Source of the DNA: a virus
Reading direction: 5' to 3' (one strand)
IMG/VR virus record: IMGVR_UViG_3300009082_000017
Span: 62,001 to 126,000 of that record
Length of the DNA: 64,000 nt
Shown here: one piece after another, positions 44,701 through 53,636 of the stretch
How positions within the stretch are numbered: the stretch's first letter is position 1
Layout of the letters: each line of letters opens with the position of its first letter
The notes under the pieces: model-generated
Database searches by the model: none
What the model was told of the DNA's origin: nothing
What the model saw: only the letters and a program-made list of their open reading frames with translations
Position numbers and translations under genes: made by a program

Positions 44701-44718
44701 ATAAAACGAATATTTCAT
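44701..44718. repeat. intergenic hairpin repeat (degenerate)
   Basis: CCCC-ATAAAA / cgaata / TTTCAT-GTG; last intergenic copy before the glycan cluster. Confidence 0.62.
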
Positions 44719-44736
44719 GTGATAAGAGAGACGTAA

Positions 44737-44910
44737 ATGTGTTTTAAAAAGAAAAATAATAAATATATGAAATGCCCATTATGTAGAGGGAAAGGTTATA
44801 CGGGAATTATAATACATGAAAAGTGTCCAAGGTGTGAAGGCGATAAAAAAGTATTAAAATCAGAAGACGAATCAAAAACTTGTGGAACTTGTGGTGGAAG
44901 ATTAGATTGA
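44737..44910 (+). CDS. DnaJ-type zinc-finger microprotein (57 aa)
   Basis: AGAGAGACGTAA precedes ATG at 44737; open to TGA 44908. CPLCRGKGY, CPRCEGD and CGTCGG are three CxxCxG-type knuckles as in the DnaJ cysteine-rich domain without the J domain. Basic N-terminus. Its stop touches the next start. Confidence 0.66.
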   Translation: MCFKKKNNKYMKCPLCRGKGYTGIIIHEKCPRCEGDKKVLKSEDESKTCGTCGGRLD

Positions 44911-45422
44911 TGCGTTATCTCGTACATTTAAAAAATATTTTGCTTCATAAATATTATGTTTTTTTTGCTTGTTTGAAATTAAAAGTCCCTTTGTATTTAG
45001 CAATTTTTCACGATATTTCAAAATTTAAATTATCTGAATTTATTCCATATGCTAAATATTATTATAATAAAGACGGATCTCATGCCGATGTAAAAGACAA
45101 ACACGGTGAATTAGAATACACTAAAGAAGCAAACAATATTAAAGTGGCGTGGCTATATCATTCTCATACAAACAGGCATCATTGGAACTATTGGATTACT
45201 ATTAGGTCTGATGGATTAATTTATCCAAATATAATTCCCGATAAATATATAAAAGAAATGGTTGCAGATTGGATAGGTGCATCTAAAGCTTATAATCTAA
45301 ATATTAAGGTTATTGATTGGTATAATAAGGAAAAAGAAAACTTAATATTACATCAAGATACTAGAACAAAAATAGAAAAAATATTACAAATATTGGAGTA
45401 TAATGGAAATAATAGAAACTGA
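44910..45422 (+). CDS. DUF5662 family protein (170 aa), copy 2
   Basis: ATG at 44910 overlaps the preceding TGA. FHDISKFKLSEFIPYAKYYY, AWLYHSHTNRHHWNYW, MVADWIGASKAY and DTRTKIEKIL match copy 1 at 19517. Conserved His/Asp suggest a metal site. Function unknown. It overlaps the RmlC-like gene by 20 nt. Confidence 0.78.
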   Translation: MRYLVHLKNILLHKYYVFFACLKLKVPLYLAIFHDISKFKLSEFIPYAKYYYNKDGSHADVKDKHGELEYTKEANNIKVAWLYHSHTNRHHWNYWITIRSDGLIYPNIIPDKYIKEMVADWIGASKAYNLNIKVIDWYNKEKENLILHQDTRTKIEKILQILEYNGNNRN

Positions 45423-45945
45423 AATCCCAGAAGTTGTTATTTTTAATCCCATTATTTATGGAGATAATAGAGGTTTTTTTGCAGAGATATTTGTTTATAA
45501 AGAATTTGAAAATAGATGTGGGAATTATTTATTTGTTCAAGAAAATTATTCAAAATCTATTAAGAATACTTTACGTGGACTTCATTATCAATTACAAAAA
45601 GAGCAAGGCAAATTGGTATCTTGTATTAATGGTGAAATATTTGATGTGGCTGTGGATATTAGAAAAAATTCGCCCACTTATAAAAAATATGTATCTGTTT
45701 TATTATCAGATAAAAACAAAAAAATGGTTTGGATTCCACCTGGATTTGCTCACGGGTTTTTTACTTTAAGCGATATTGCCGAAATAGAATATCGTTGTAC
45801 AAATTATTATAGCAAAGAAAATGAAAGAGGTATTAGGTGGGATGATCCGAGTGTTGGAATTAATTGGCCTATACAAGATGGAGAATTGCCTATATTGTCT
45901 GAAAAAGATAGTAAATTAAATTTTATTAATAGTGAGGAGAATTGA
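45403..45945 (+). CDS. rmlC: dTDP-4-dehydrorhamnose 3,5-epimerase-like (RmlC family)
   Basis: 180 aa cupin, full length. GFFAEIFVYKEF, FVQENYSKSIKNTLRGLHYQ (with the RGLHYQ signature, about residues 58-63), EIFDVAVDIRKNSPTYKKYV, WIPPGFAHGFF (catalytic-region His) and RGIRWDDPSVGINWP. It epimerises 4-keto-6-deoxy sugar nucleotides. First enzyme of the glycan cluster and tightly coupled to the next gene. Confidence 0.92.
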   Translation: MEIIETEIPEVVIFNPIIYGDNRGFFAEIFVYKEFENRCGNYLFVQENYSKSIKNTLRGLHYQLQKEQGKLVSCINGEIFDVAVDIRKNSPTYKKYVSVLLSDKNKKMVWIPPGFAHGFFTLSDIAEIEYRCTNYYSKENERGIRWDDPSVGINWPIQDGELPILSEKDSKLNFINSEEN

Positions 45946-47081
45946 TGCAAAAAGGTAATACGTTGAAAGTTCCAGTTACTGGGCAAGTTACAGGCGATGA
46001 AGAAACTGAAGCAATTATAGAAGTTGCAAAATCAAAGCAATATGCTCCTAATAAAAAAGTTGAGCAATTTGAGCATGATTTTGCAAAATTTGTTAAAAAA
46101 AGATATGGTTTATTTGTAAATAGTGGATCTTCTGCTAATTTATTAGCGACAACTGCTTGGGCGAAATATCATGAAAAAGAAACAAAAGCATTGGAATGTA
46201 CTCTTCCTGCTTTAATGTTTCCTACTACCTTGAATCCCTATCTCCAAAATAATTTTACTATAAAATTAATAGACGTAGAAGTTGAAACTCTGCAAGCAAA
46301 AAGCCCAGAAAAACATGGTGTGCATACATTAGGGAATTATGCGGATTTGTCAAATATAGAGGACAGTTGTGACGCCATGCTTCCAGGTCATTACAAGGGA
46401 GAGATACAAACCTTTTCTTTCTTCCCCGCACATTTTTTGTGTACCGGCGAAGGGGGAATGGTCACTACAGATAATCCTGAATTATATAAGTTGATGCGTT
46501 CAATTATGCATTGGGGTAAGGATTGCTGGTGCCCTCTTGGTAGCGACAATACTTGTGGTAAAAGATTTGAACATCAATTTGGAGAAATGCCTTATGGGTA
46601 TGATCATAAATATATTTATACCAATATTGGATATAATTTAGCCAATACTGAAATGGCTGCTGCAATGGGAATTGAACAATTGAAAAAACTTCCTTATTTT
46701 CTTGAAACTAGAAAAAATAATTTTAAGAAATTATATGAAGGATTGTCTAAATTTTCTGATAGCTTTATTCTTCCAAAAACAGTTTTACCAGATACTCCAT
46801 GGTTTGCATTTCCTATTACCGTCAAAAGAGAATCAAAAATTTCAAGACGAGATATGGTAGAATTTCTTAATAATGAAGGTGTTGCTTCAAGACCTATCAT
46901 GGGTGGAAATTTAAAGAGACAACCTGCATATTTAAATATAAAATTTAAGTATGGTGGGATATTAGAAAATTCTGATCTCATCACAGATAATTCATTTTAT
47001 ATTGGTTTATGGCATGGATTGTTCGAAGAACAAATTGAATATAGTATTAATACTATTGAAAGATTTATGGAAATGCAATGA
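45945..47081 (+). CDS. RfbH-like PMP-dependent sugar 3-dehydratase (DegT/DnrJ fold)
   Basis: 378 aa. DegT/DnrJ/EryC1 fold. In FSFFPAHFLCTGEGG the PLP-lysine position is His (about 163), as in the E1/RfbH and ColD dehydratases. DCWC-x7-C (Cys about 194, 196 and 204) plus Cys about 142 resembles the [2Fe-2S] ligand set of E1. GYDHKYIYTNIGYNLANTEM is the RfbH core. The family removes the 3-OH of CDP-4-keto-6-deoxyglucose to give 3,6-dideoxy sugars. No partner reductase (E3) is visible. Confidence 0.85.
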   Translation: MQKGNTLKVPVTGQVTGDEETEAIIEVAKSKQYAPNKKVEQFEHDFAKFVKKRYGLFVNSGSSANLLATTAWAKYHEKETKALECTLPALMFPTTLNPYLQNNFTIKLIDVEVETLQAKSPEKHGVHTLGNYADLSNIEDSCDAMLPGHYKGEIQTFSFFPAHFLCTGEGGMVTTDNPELYKLMRSIMHWGKDCWCPLGSDNTCGKRFEHQFGEMPYGYDHKYIYTNIGYNLANTEMAAAMGIEQLKKLPYFLETRKNNFKKLYEGLSKFSDSFILPKTVLPDTPWFAFPITVKRESKISRRDMVEFLNNEGVASRPIMGGNLKRQPAYLNIKFKYGGILENSDLITDNSFYIGLWHGLFEEQIEYSINTIERFMEMQ

Positions 47082-47788
47082 AAATATTAGCATTAGGATA
47101 CGGAAAGTTAGGACAAGAAATTGTTAAACAATCTGGTTGGGATTATATTAGCCGAGAAAAAAATAATTTTGATTTCAACAATATAAATTCTTACAATAAA
47201 TATCTTTACAATTATGACACAATAATAAATTGTATAGCAAACACATATACTTATTCTGACGACAAACAATCAATGATCGATACTAACTTCAAAGCAGTTG
47301 TGAACCTAATAGAATTCTCAAATTTGTATAATAAGAAGTTAATCCAAATAGGAACGGATTACATTTATGATGGGTCAGTAGAAAATGCTTCAGAAGAAGA
47401 TATTCCTGTCCATGCAAGAAATTGGTATTCTTATTCAAAACTTTTAATAGATGGATATATACAAAGCTTTTGTGAAAATTATTTATTAATAAGAACATCG
47501 TTCAAGTCCAATCCATTTCCTTATCCAAAAGCAATCACTACGCAAAAAGGTAATTTTGATTATACAGATAAAATTGTTGAAAAAATAATTAACTTAATAA
47601 ACAATAATGCAATCGGTGTTTACAATGTTGGACATAATACACCATGGACTATTTACGAAATGGCTTTAGAAACAAATAAAGATGTTGTACCTTGTGATGA
47701 TATTTTAAATGAATCAATGCCTACAAATATTACAATGAATATGGAGAAGTATAATGAGTTTATTAGAAATCTTAATACCGGTTTATAA
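47078..47788 (+). CDS. RmlD-like dTDP-4-dehydrorhamnose reductase / short NAD(P)-sugar reductase
   Basis: 236 aa, a little shorter than RmlD. LALGYGKLGQEIV is the Rossmann glycine motif (GxGxLG). IINCIANTYT, LIQIGTDYIYDG and NWYSYSKLLIDG contain the Ser/Thr-Tyr-Lys catalytic set (YxxxK). Reduces a 4-keto sugar nucleotide. Overlaps both neighbours, so part of one operon. Confidence 0.85.
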   Translation: MKILALGYGKLGQEIVKQSGWDYISREKNNFDFNNINSYNKYLYNYDTIINCIANTYTYSDDKQSMIDTNFKAVVNLIEFSNLYNKKLIQIGTDYIYDGSVENASEEDIPVHARNWYSYSKLLIDGYIQSFCENYLLIRTSFKSNPFPYPKAITTQKGNFDYTDKIVEKIINLINNNAIGVYNVGHNTPWTIYEMALETNKDVVPCDDILNESMPTNITMNMEKYNEFIRNLNTGL

Positions 47789-48446
47789 TATGCAAGGTAA
47801 GGGACTGGAAATGCTTGCATACAGTTTTAAACAACTTAAGTTGCAGCGTTTTAAAGATTTTAGCGTTCTTATTTCTGATGATTCAGAAGATGAAACAATT
47901 AAAACTTATGTAAGTGGGATCAAAGACCTAGAAATAAAATATGTAAAAAATGAAGGGATGCATAGTATTGCTGGCAATATGAATAATGCCATTAAAAATG
48001 CAACTGGAGAAATTCTTCAAGTAATGTGTCAAGATGATTATTTTTACAATAAAGATTCTTTACAAAAAATTGTAGATAATTTTGATAGGGGTAAGGGTTG
48101 GATGTGTAGTATGTATATGCATACAAAAGACAGGCTAGGGTTATTCAATCAACAAATTCCCAAATGGAATCCTAAGATTTGTTTGGATAATACTTTGGGC
48201 ACACCTTCTTGTTTGTCATTTTTGAACGATAAAGACGTTCCTTTATTGGATGAAAATTTAAAATGGTATGTTGATTGTGACCATTATTATCGGTTATTCA
48301 AAAAATGGGGCGAACCTAAGATTTTGAAAGAATTAATTTTTGTTCAGTTATTATGGGAAGGACAAACGACTCAAGGAATTACTCAAGAAATTGTTAATAC
48401 TGAAGTTGCATATATTAATGATAAGTATGTAGGAGAGTTGGGTTGA
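47754..48446 (+). CDS. glycosyltransferase family 2
   Basis: 230 aa GT-A. LEILIPVYNMQ at the N-terminus, LISDDSEDETI (first Asp motif), ATGEILQVMCQDD (DxD-like, about residues 80-92), then WYVDCDHYYRLF. Transfers a sugar from a nucleotide donor; acceptor unknown. Confidence 0.85.
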   Translation: MSLLEILIPVYNMQGKGLEMLAYSFKQLKLQRFKDFSVLISDDSEDETIKTYVSGIKDLEIKYVKNEGMHSIAGNMNNAIKNATGEILQVMCQDDYFYNKDSLQKIVDNFDRGKGWMCSMYMHTKDRLGLFNQQIPKWNPKICLDNTLGTPSCLSFLNDKDVPLLDENLKWYVDCDHYYRLFKKWGEPKILKELIFVQLLWEGQTTQGITQEIVNTEVAYINDKYVGELG

Positions 48447-49096
48447 AAAAATATTTAAAAGATGTTACTCTCCTTGCATATGATACTCGCCCAGATAAAA
48501 TTGAAGGGACTATTTGGGCACTACAAAAATGTTGTGAGGGATTAGATTTTTATGAGGTTAAGTTGTTGACAGATATAATGCCTGATAATTTACCTGAAAA
48601 TATTAAATTGGAATATGCTCCACACATTAATCATATTAATGATTTTAATTTGTATATGTTCTTAGAGTTAGGGAAACACATAGATAGTTCACATTGTTTG
48701 TATGTACAGGATCATGGGTTTGTTATTTCGCCTCAGATTTGGCGTGATGAGTGGTTAGAATACGATTATATTGGGGCTGGATGGAATTGGATGCCTGATG
48801 CTTATGTTTGTCATGAAACGGGTGAACATGTTCGACAGGGCAATGGGGGATTTTCACTTCGCAGTTCTCAAATTTTAAATTTGCCTAAAGAAAAAGGGTG
48901 GTATTTGAAAGAAGAACAAGGCTGGAAAAATGAAGATGGACAAGTGTGTGTTTATTGGCGCAAAGATATGTTAAAAAATGGAATAAAATATGCCCCTATT
49001 GAAGTTGCATCTGTTTTTTCTTATGAAAAAGATACCCCAGAGAATATGAATATTAAAGAATTTTTCGGATATCATAGAAATATGCCTAGGAGATAA
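48443..49096 (+). CDS. DUF5672-type glycosyltransferase-like protein (217 aa)
   Basis: TTG start overlapping the preceding stop, after GGAGAG. YVQDHGFVISPQIWRDEWLE, then YIGAGWNWM and RQGNGGFSLRSSQI match DUF5672, a GT-A-like family. In it QDxG replaces DxD and the NGGFSLRS loop holds the acceptor site (family knowledge). Acceptor unknown. Confidence 0.8.
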   Translation: MKKYLKDVTLLAYDTRPDKIEGTIWALQKCCEGLDFYEVKLLTDIMPDNLPENIKLEYAPHINHINDFNLYMFLELGKHIDSSHCLYVQDHGFVISPQIWRDEWLEYDYIGAGWNWMPDAYVCHETGEHVRQGNGGFSLRSSQILNLPKEKGWYLKEEQGWKNEDGQVCVYWRKDMLKNGIKYAPIEVASVFSYEKDTPENMNIKEFFGYHRNMPRR

Positions 49097-49098
49097 TA

Positions 49099-49755
49099 TT
49101 GAATAAACTTTTTATAATTAGTCGATATAATGAAGATTATTCTTGGATAAAAGAATATACTAAAAATTATCTTATTTATAATAAAGGTGATCTAATTTTA
49201 GATGATTCTCACGTTATCAATACCGAAAATATTGGTGGAAATCAACGAGACATATCCAAATTTGCTTTTGAAAATTATAATAATTTACCAGATATTATGA
49301 TATTTATTCAGTCGTTTGTTTGGGATCATTGTAAAAAAGATATTTTTGACAACCTAATCCAAAATACAACATTTACCCCTTTGGAATATTATGGAAGTAT
49401 TCCGGCAAATGGATGGGAACAAAGAGATGAATTTGGAGGGTTCCTTGAGACGAATAATAATTGGTACATTTCTGCACATAATTCAACTTATAATTTAACT
49501 TGCAGATATGAATCTTTTGATCAGTTTATGAATAAATATTTTGAAGACTACCAACATTTAGATTTTATTCGTTTTGCTCCAGGTTCACAATATATCATTA
49601 CACCAAAAGAAATTTTACAATATCCAAAAACATTTTGGAAATGCTTGATGGAAGAATTGACAACAAAAAATTCAACTGAAGCGCACATCGTAGAAAGAAG
49701 TTTATATTATATTCTTAATGGTGATTATAATTTGAGAAAGGATTTTTATGGATAA
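49099..49755 (+). CDS. DUF3431-like protein (218 aa)
   Basis: TTG start after GGAGATAATA. IISRYNEDYSWIKEYTKNYL, IYNKGD, NIGGNQRDISKFAFENYNNL then PDIMIFIQSF match DUF3431, a glycosyltransferase-like family (YnkG, N.GrE...yl.yI..nYd.Lpd...F.Q). Function presumed sugar transfer from context. Confidence 0.72.
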   Translation: MNKLFIISRYNEDYSWIKEYTKNYLIYNKGDLILDDSHVINTENIGGNQRDISKFAFENYNNLPDIMIFIQSFVWDHCKKDIFDNLIQNTTFTPLEYYGSIPANGWEQRDEFGGFLETNNNWYISAHNSTYNLTCRYESFDQFMNKYFEDYQHLDFIRFAPGSQYIITPKEILQYPKTFWKCLMEELTTKNSTEAHIVERSLYYILNGDYNLRKDFYG

Positions 49756-50683
49756 TTTTTCACAATACAAACCAGGTTTACATAAATTGGTTCATCATTT
49801 AGATCATTTAAAAAAATTACAAAACAGAGAACCATCCTCCCCTTTACATTTATCTGTTTTCCCTACAAATTTTTGCCAATTAGAATGTCCTTATTGTGGA
49901 TTTAGAAAAGTAAAAAGAAATAACACAGAATTATCTTTTGAAGATTTTAGCAAAGCAATTGATGTTTTAGTAAAGTATGGGTTGAAAGCTATGGAACAAT
50001 CAGGTGGTGGTGATCCTCTTTTATGGTCTCATTTTGATAAGGCAACAGAATATGCATATAACAAAGGTTTGAAATTATCACTAGTCACTAATGGATTGGA
50101 ATTAGGTCACATGTCATCAAAAACTTTATCTTTATTTTCTTGGATACGAGTTTCAATACAATCAGAAGCATATGCAAGAAAAATAGATTTGAGTAAAATT
50201 CCAAATAATATAAAAAGAAGTATGTCATTTATTGTTCACGATGAAAAATCTTTTAATGAATTGGATAAAATACATGAATTTGCAAAAGAAAAAAATATTC
50301 TTATTAGGATTGCACCAAATAGACCTTGCGACAAAAGTTGGGCAAATAAAGTAAAAGATAAAGCAGAAAATTTAGGACACCCATTTTTGTTTTTTGAAAA
50401 ATCTAATGAAACTCCTAACGGATGCTACATGGCTTGGATAAGAGCAGCATTAGATTGGGAAGGTAATTTTCTTCCTTGCCCATCAATTGAATTGACACCA
50501 GAATGTGCTGGATATATTCCTGATAATTTTAAATTATGCAAAGTGTCGGAATTGGAAGAATGGATTTTAAATAACCCTGTACACGATTTAGGACATCGTT
50601 GTAAATTCTGCAATTGTGGTAAAGACACAAATGATTTTGTGTATGGGATGCTTCAAGATATAGAGGATGTGGATTTTGTATAA
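49748..50683 (+). CDS. radical SAM/SPASM-like enzyme (311 aa)
   Basis: FPTNFCQLECPYCGFRKVKR (CxxxCxxC at about residues 40-47), then EQSGGGDPLLW (GGEP-like SAM motif) and LVTNGLEL. A C-terminal cysteine set (GCYMAW, LPCPSIE, CKFCNCGKD) could hold auxiliary clusters as in SPASM/twitch proteins. In the glycan cluster it may dehydrate, epimerise or methylate a sugar or peptide acceptor (inference). Confidence 0.85.
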   Translation: MDNFSQYKPGLHKLVHHLDHLKKLQNREPSSPLHLSVFPTNFCQLECPYCGFRKVKRNNTELSFEDFSKAIDVLVKYGLKAMEQSGGGDPLLWSHFDKATEYAYNKGLKLSLVTNGLELGHMSSKTLSLFSWIRVSIQSEAYARKIDLSKIPNNIKRSMSFIVHDEKSFNELDKIHEFAKEKNILIRIAPNRPCDKSWANKVKDKAENLGHPFLFFEKSNETPNGCYMAWIRAALDWEGNFLPCPSIELTPECAGYIPDNFKLCKVSELEEWILNNPVHDLGHRCKFCNCGKDTNDFVYGMLQDIEDVDFV

Positions 50684-51314
50684 TATTGATGGGAATTTTT
50701 TTGATAAAGATTATTTTGAAAATGGGAAACAAACCAATAAAAGTTTCTATGAAAATTATCATTGGATGCCTCAAAGAAGTTTTAGAGAAGCGTTAGCTTT
50801 TATTGACTGTTTGCAACTCAATGAAAATTCTTATGTTCTAGAAATTGGCTGTGCGAAAGGTTTTCTTATTCGTGCATTAAGAGAATTAGAAATTAAAGTA
50901 GATGGTGCAGATATCAGCAATTATGCCTTGTCGTTTGCACCGGAAGGATGTTGGAATTGCTCGAATGATTCTTCTTGGGATAACCATGCTAATTTTGGAT
51001 ACACAAATATAATTATCAAAGATATGTTGGAACACTTGAATAAAGAACAATTGGGAATATCTTTAAATAATTTTTCAAAAGTTTCAAATAAAATGATATG
51101 TGTTGTTCCAATTGGAAGCAATGGTAAATATCGAATCCCAGAATATGAATGTGATCAGAGCCACGTCATACGAGAAAACGAGTCATTCTGGTATTGTTTT
51201 TTTGAAATGAATGGTTGGAAAGTTATAAATCATTTTCCACATTTAAAAGGGATAAAAGATAATTGGACTCATTATCCTGATGGCAACCATGTTTTTGTAT
51301 TGGAGTATAAATAA
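50667..51314 (+). CDS. class I SAM-dependent methyltransferase (215 aa)
   Basis: Starts inside the radical SAM gene's end. VLEIGCAKGFLIRALRELEI is motif I (about residues 53-72), VDGADISNYAL follows, and IIKDMLEHLNKEQL is motif IV/post-motif. Methylates a small molecule, probably a sugar in this context. Confidence 0.83.
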   Translation: MWILYNIDGNFFDKDYFENGKQTNKSFYENYHWMPQRSFREALAFIDCLQLNENSYVLEIGCAKGFLIRALRELEIKVDGADISNYALSFAPEGCWNCSNDSSWDNHANFGYTNIIIKDMLEHLNKEQLGISLNNFSKVSNKMICVVPIGSNGKYRIPEYECDQSHVIRENESFWYCFFEMNGWKVINHFPHLKGIKDNWTHYPDGNHVFVLEYK

Positions 51315-52168
51315 TGTTGAGTATTGATTTAACCGGTAACTGCGGAGACCAAATCCTACGCTACTGTATTTGCAGAAGTGTAGCTGAAAAAAACAATTAT
51401 AGGTATGGGATAAATTCAATTACTAGTAATGATTATTATAATGGAAAAGGACAATTATATTTTTTTAAGGGTATTGATTATGGTGAACCTAACAATACAC
51501 CCTTTAGTCAATTGCCCCCAAACACAGACAATGTTTGGGAAGAAAAAAGAGAGTTTTATCAAGGATATAATTTTCATCCTTTCCAACCAGATATTTTTGA
51601 TGTTACACCTAATACTAAATTGATAGTTTATTGTGGACAAGATGCATTCTATCTGGATAAAGAAAAAGTTTCGAAATGGTTAGAGATTAAAGATGAATAT
51701 GCGGAAGAATCTAAAAGGTTATTAGAAGGATCAGAAATTGAATTAAATGAAAATACTTGTGTGATTAATTGTCGTGGTGGAGAATATAAATCAGTTCCAT
51801 CTTTATTTTTAACACATAATTATTGGGACAAAGCAATTGCTTTTATGAAACAAAAAAATCCTAACTTTAAATTTATTGTTGTTACGGAAGATCCAGAATT
51901 TTATAAAACATTTTTTGATGTACCTGTTTATCATTTTAATATTCATACTGATTACTATATTCTTAATAATGCAAAAAATATTATCGCTTCAAATTCTGGG
52001 TTTGGAATATTTCCGATTTGGACTAATAAAAATAATCCATATGTTATCGCCCCTTATTTATGGGCGAATCATAACTACGGTGAGAATGAGGAGTGGGCAA
52101 ATTCGAATATGAGAAGTTGGGATTGTTTTAATTTTATGGATAGGGATGGAGAGTTGTATGACAAATGA
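51314..52168 (+). CDS. probable fucosyltransferase-like glycosyltransferase (284 aa)
   Basis: LTGNCGDQILRYCICRSVAE at the N-terminus, LIVYCGQDAFY, then TCVINCRGGEYKSVPSLFL (HxRxGD-like region) and AKNIIASNSGFGIFPIW (SNSxFS-like). The overall layout fits GT11/GT-B alpha-1,2-fucosyltransferase-type enzymes. Donor and acceptor unknown. Confidence 0.65.
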   Translation: MLSIDLTGNCGDQILRYCICRSVAEKNNYRYGINSITSNDYYNGKGQLYFFKGIDYGEPNNTPFSQLPPNTDNVWEEKREFYQGYNFHPFQPDIFDVTPNTKLIVYCGQDAFYLDKEKVSKWLEIKDEYAEESKRLLEGSEIELNENTCVINCRGGEYKSVPSLFLTHNYWDKAIAFMKQKNPNFKFIVVTEDPEFYKTFFDVPVYHFNIHTDYYILNNAKNIIASNSGFGIFPIWTNKNNPYVIAPYLWANHNYGENEEWANSNMRSWDCFNFMDRDGELYDK

Positions 52169-52186
52169 GTTGCATAAGGGCGGAGT

Positions 52187-52906
52187 ATGTTTATTTATAA
52201 AACGACAAACTTAGTTAATGGTAAAATTTATATAGGGCAATCTCAGCACGACATTAGTTTTGATTATTTAGGTTCTGGAGTATTGTTTACAAAAGCTATA
52301 AAAAAATATGGAAAGAAAAATTTTAAAAGAGAAATTTTAGAAGACGGTATTGTTGATATAAAAACATTAAATGATAGAGAAATTTATTGGATAGAATATT
52401 TTCATGCGACGGATATAAATATAGGATATAATATTTCTATAGGAGGATTCGGTACAATAGATCCTACTGGAAGAGTTGCAAAAAGAATATCTGAAGGAAG
52501 AAAAGGGGTTAGGTTATCTGAAGAGTCTAAAAAAATATTATCAGATGCACATCTTGGAATAAGACAAACAGAAGAAAGTAAAGTGAAAATATCAAAAACA
52601 TGCAAAGAGAATATAGAAAAATTTGGTCATCCTCAAGCGGGGATACCTAAACCTGAAGAATTAAAAGAAATTATGCGGAGAAATTCTCAAGGCAAAATTC
52701 GTGGAGGGGCATCCAAATATATAGGTGTTCAAAAAGGAAGAAGAAAAAAGTGGAAATCCCAAATAGTTTATAAGAAAAAGATTTATTATTTGGGAGAATT
52801 TGACGATGAAAAAGATGCGGCAAGAGCATATAATAATAAAGCATTAGAGCTTTATGGGACAACCGCTAGATTAAATATTATAGAAGAGGATGAGAATAAT
52901 GAATAA
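52187..52906 (+). CDS. GIY-YIG endonuclease with NUMOD3 and AP2 domains, copy 1
   Basis: 239 aa. IYKTTNLVNGKIYIGQSQ (GIY-YIG core, about residues 3-20) and a helical Glu region. NUMOD3-type repeats follow (LSEESKKILSDAHLGIRQTE, about 102-121), then a C-terminal AP2-like domain (KYIGVQKGRRKKW, LGEFDDEKDAARAYN). This is the composition of phage homing endonucleases. It sits inside the glycan operon and looks inserted. Confidence 0.9.
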   Translation: MFIYKTTNLVNGKIYIGQSQHDISFDYLGSGVLFTKAIKKYGKKNFKREILEDGIVDIKTLNDREIYWIEYFHATDINIGYNISIGGFGTIDPTGRVAKRISEGRKGVRLSEESKKILSDAHLGIRQTEESKVKISKTCKENIEKFGHPQAGIPKPEELKEIMRRNSQGKIRGGASKYIGVQKGRRKKWKSQIVYKKKIYYLGEFDDEKDAARAYNNKALELYGTTARLNIIEEDENNE

Positions 52907-53636
52907 TTTTAAAATTTATTTTAGAATTTCTAGCAAGGGCAATCCACTTGGACGCACAGAACTTTCTGGTACTGAATTAGATGGAATTACTAGACAAGAT
53001 TGTTTTAATAATTTATTAAGAGTTTTTGGTACAGAGAATTTAATAGTGATTGCAGATAATGCTGACGATGATGTAATATCATTTTTACAATCTAAAGGAA
53101 TAAAAAATATTGATAGAACATATTTTGGGAATACTCTTAGTTTTAGATATATTTTAGATCGAGCAGTTAGTGAATTAGATGAGGATGGCATTGTTTACTT
53201 TTTAGAAGATGACTATGCTCACAATTATAATGCCGAAACAATAATTAGGGAAGGGCTAGAAATTGGGGATTATGTATCCTTATATGACAGCATGGACAAA
53301 TACAAAGATACTGATAAAGGAGGATATAATCCCTTTATTCATAATGGAGGGGAAGATACGAGAGTGATGATTACAGATACTTGTCATTGGAAAATTACAA
53401 ATGCTACGACTATGAGTTTTGCTTCAAAAATAAAAACGTTGCGAGAAGATTATGGTGTAATTACAAAATATTGTCCTAATGGCGCACAGCATCCCATGGA
53501 TTTTTTGATGTTTAGAGAATTGGTTACGCAAAAAAACAGAAAATTAATCAATCCTATCCCTGGATATTCTGCACATATTGGGCTTGAAATGTCACCTTTT
53601 GTTCCATGGATTAAATTATTAAAAGGAGAATTATGA
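52899..53636 (+). CDS. glycosyltransferase-like protein (245 aa)
   Basis: ATG at 52899 after AGAGGATGAGAATA. KIYFRISSKGNPLGRTELSG, LIVIADNADDDVI, then GIVYFLEDDYAHNYN (about residues 88-102) with an EDD metal motif, and a final HPMDFLMFREL. GT-A-like by pattern; donor unknown. Confidence 0.72.
   Translation: MNNFKIYFRISSKGNPLGRTELSGTELDGITRQDCFNNLLRVFGTENLIVIADNADDDVISFLQSKGIKNIDRTYFGNTLSFRYILDRAVSELDEDGIVYFLEDDYAHNYNAETIIREGLEIGDYVSLYDSMDKYKDTDKGGYNPFIHNGGEDTRVMITDTCHWKITNATTMSFASKIKTLREDYGVITKYCPNGAQHPMDFLMFRELVTQKNRKLINPIPGYSAHIGLEMSPFVPWIKLLKGEL

Noticed and set aside
45434-45769. Overlapping + frame inside the RmlC-like gene
   Set aside because: The RmlC frame has clear family motifs; this one has none.
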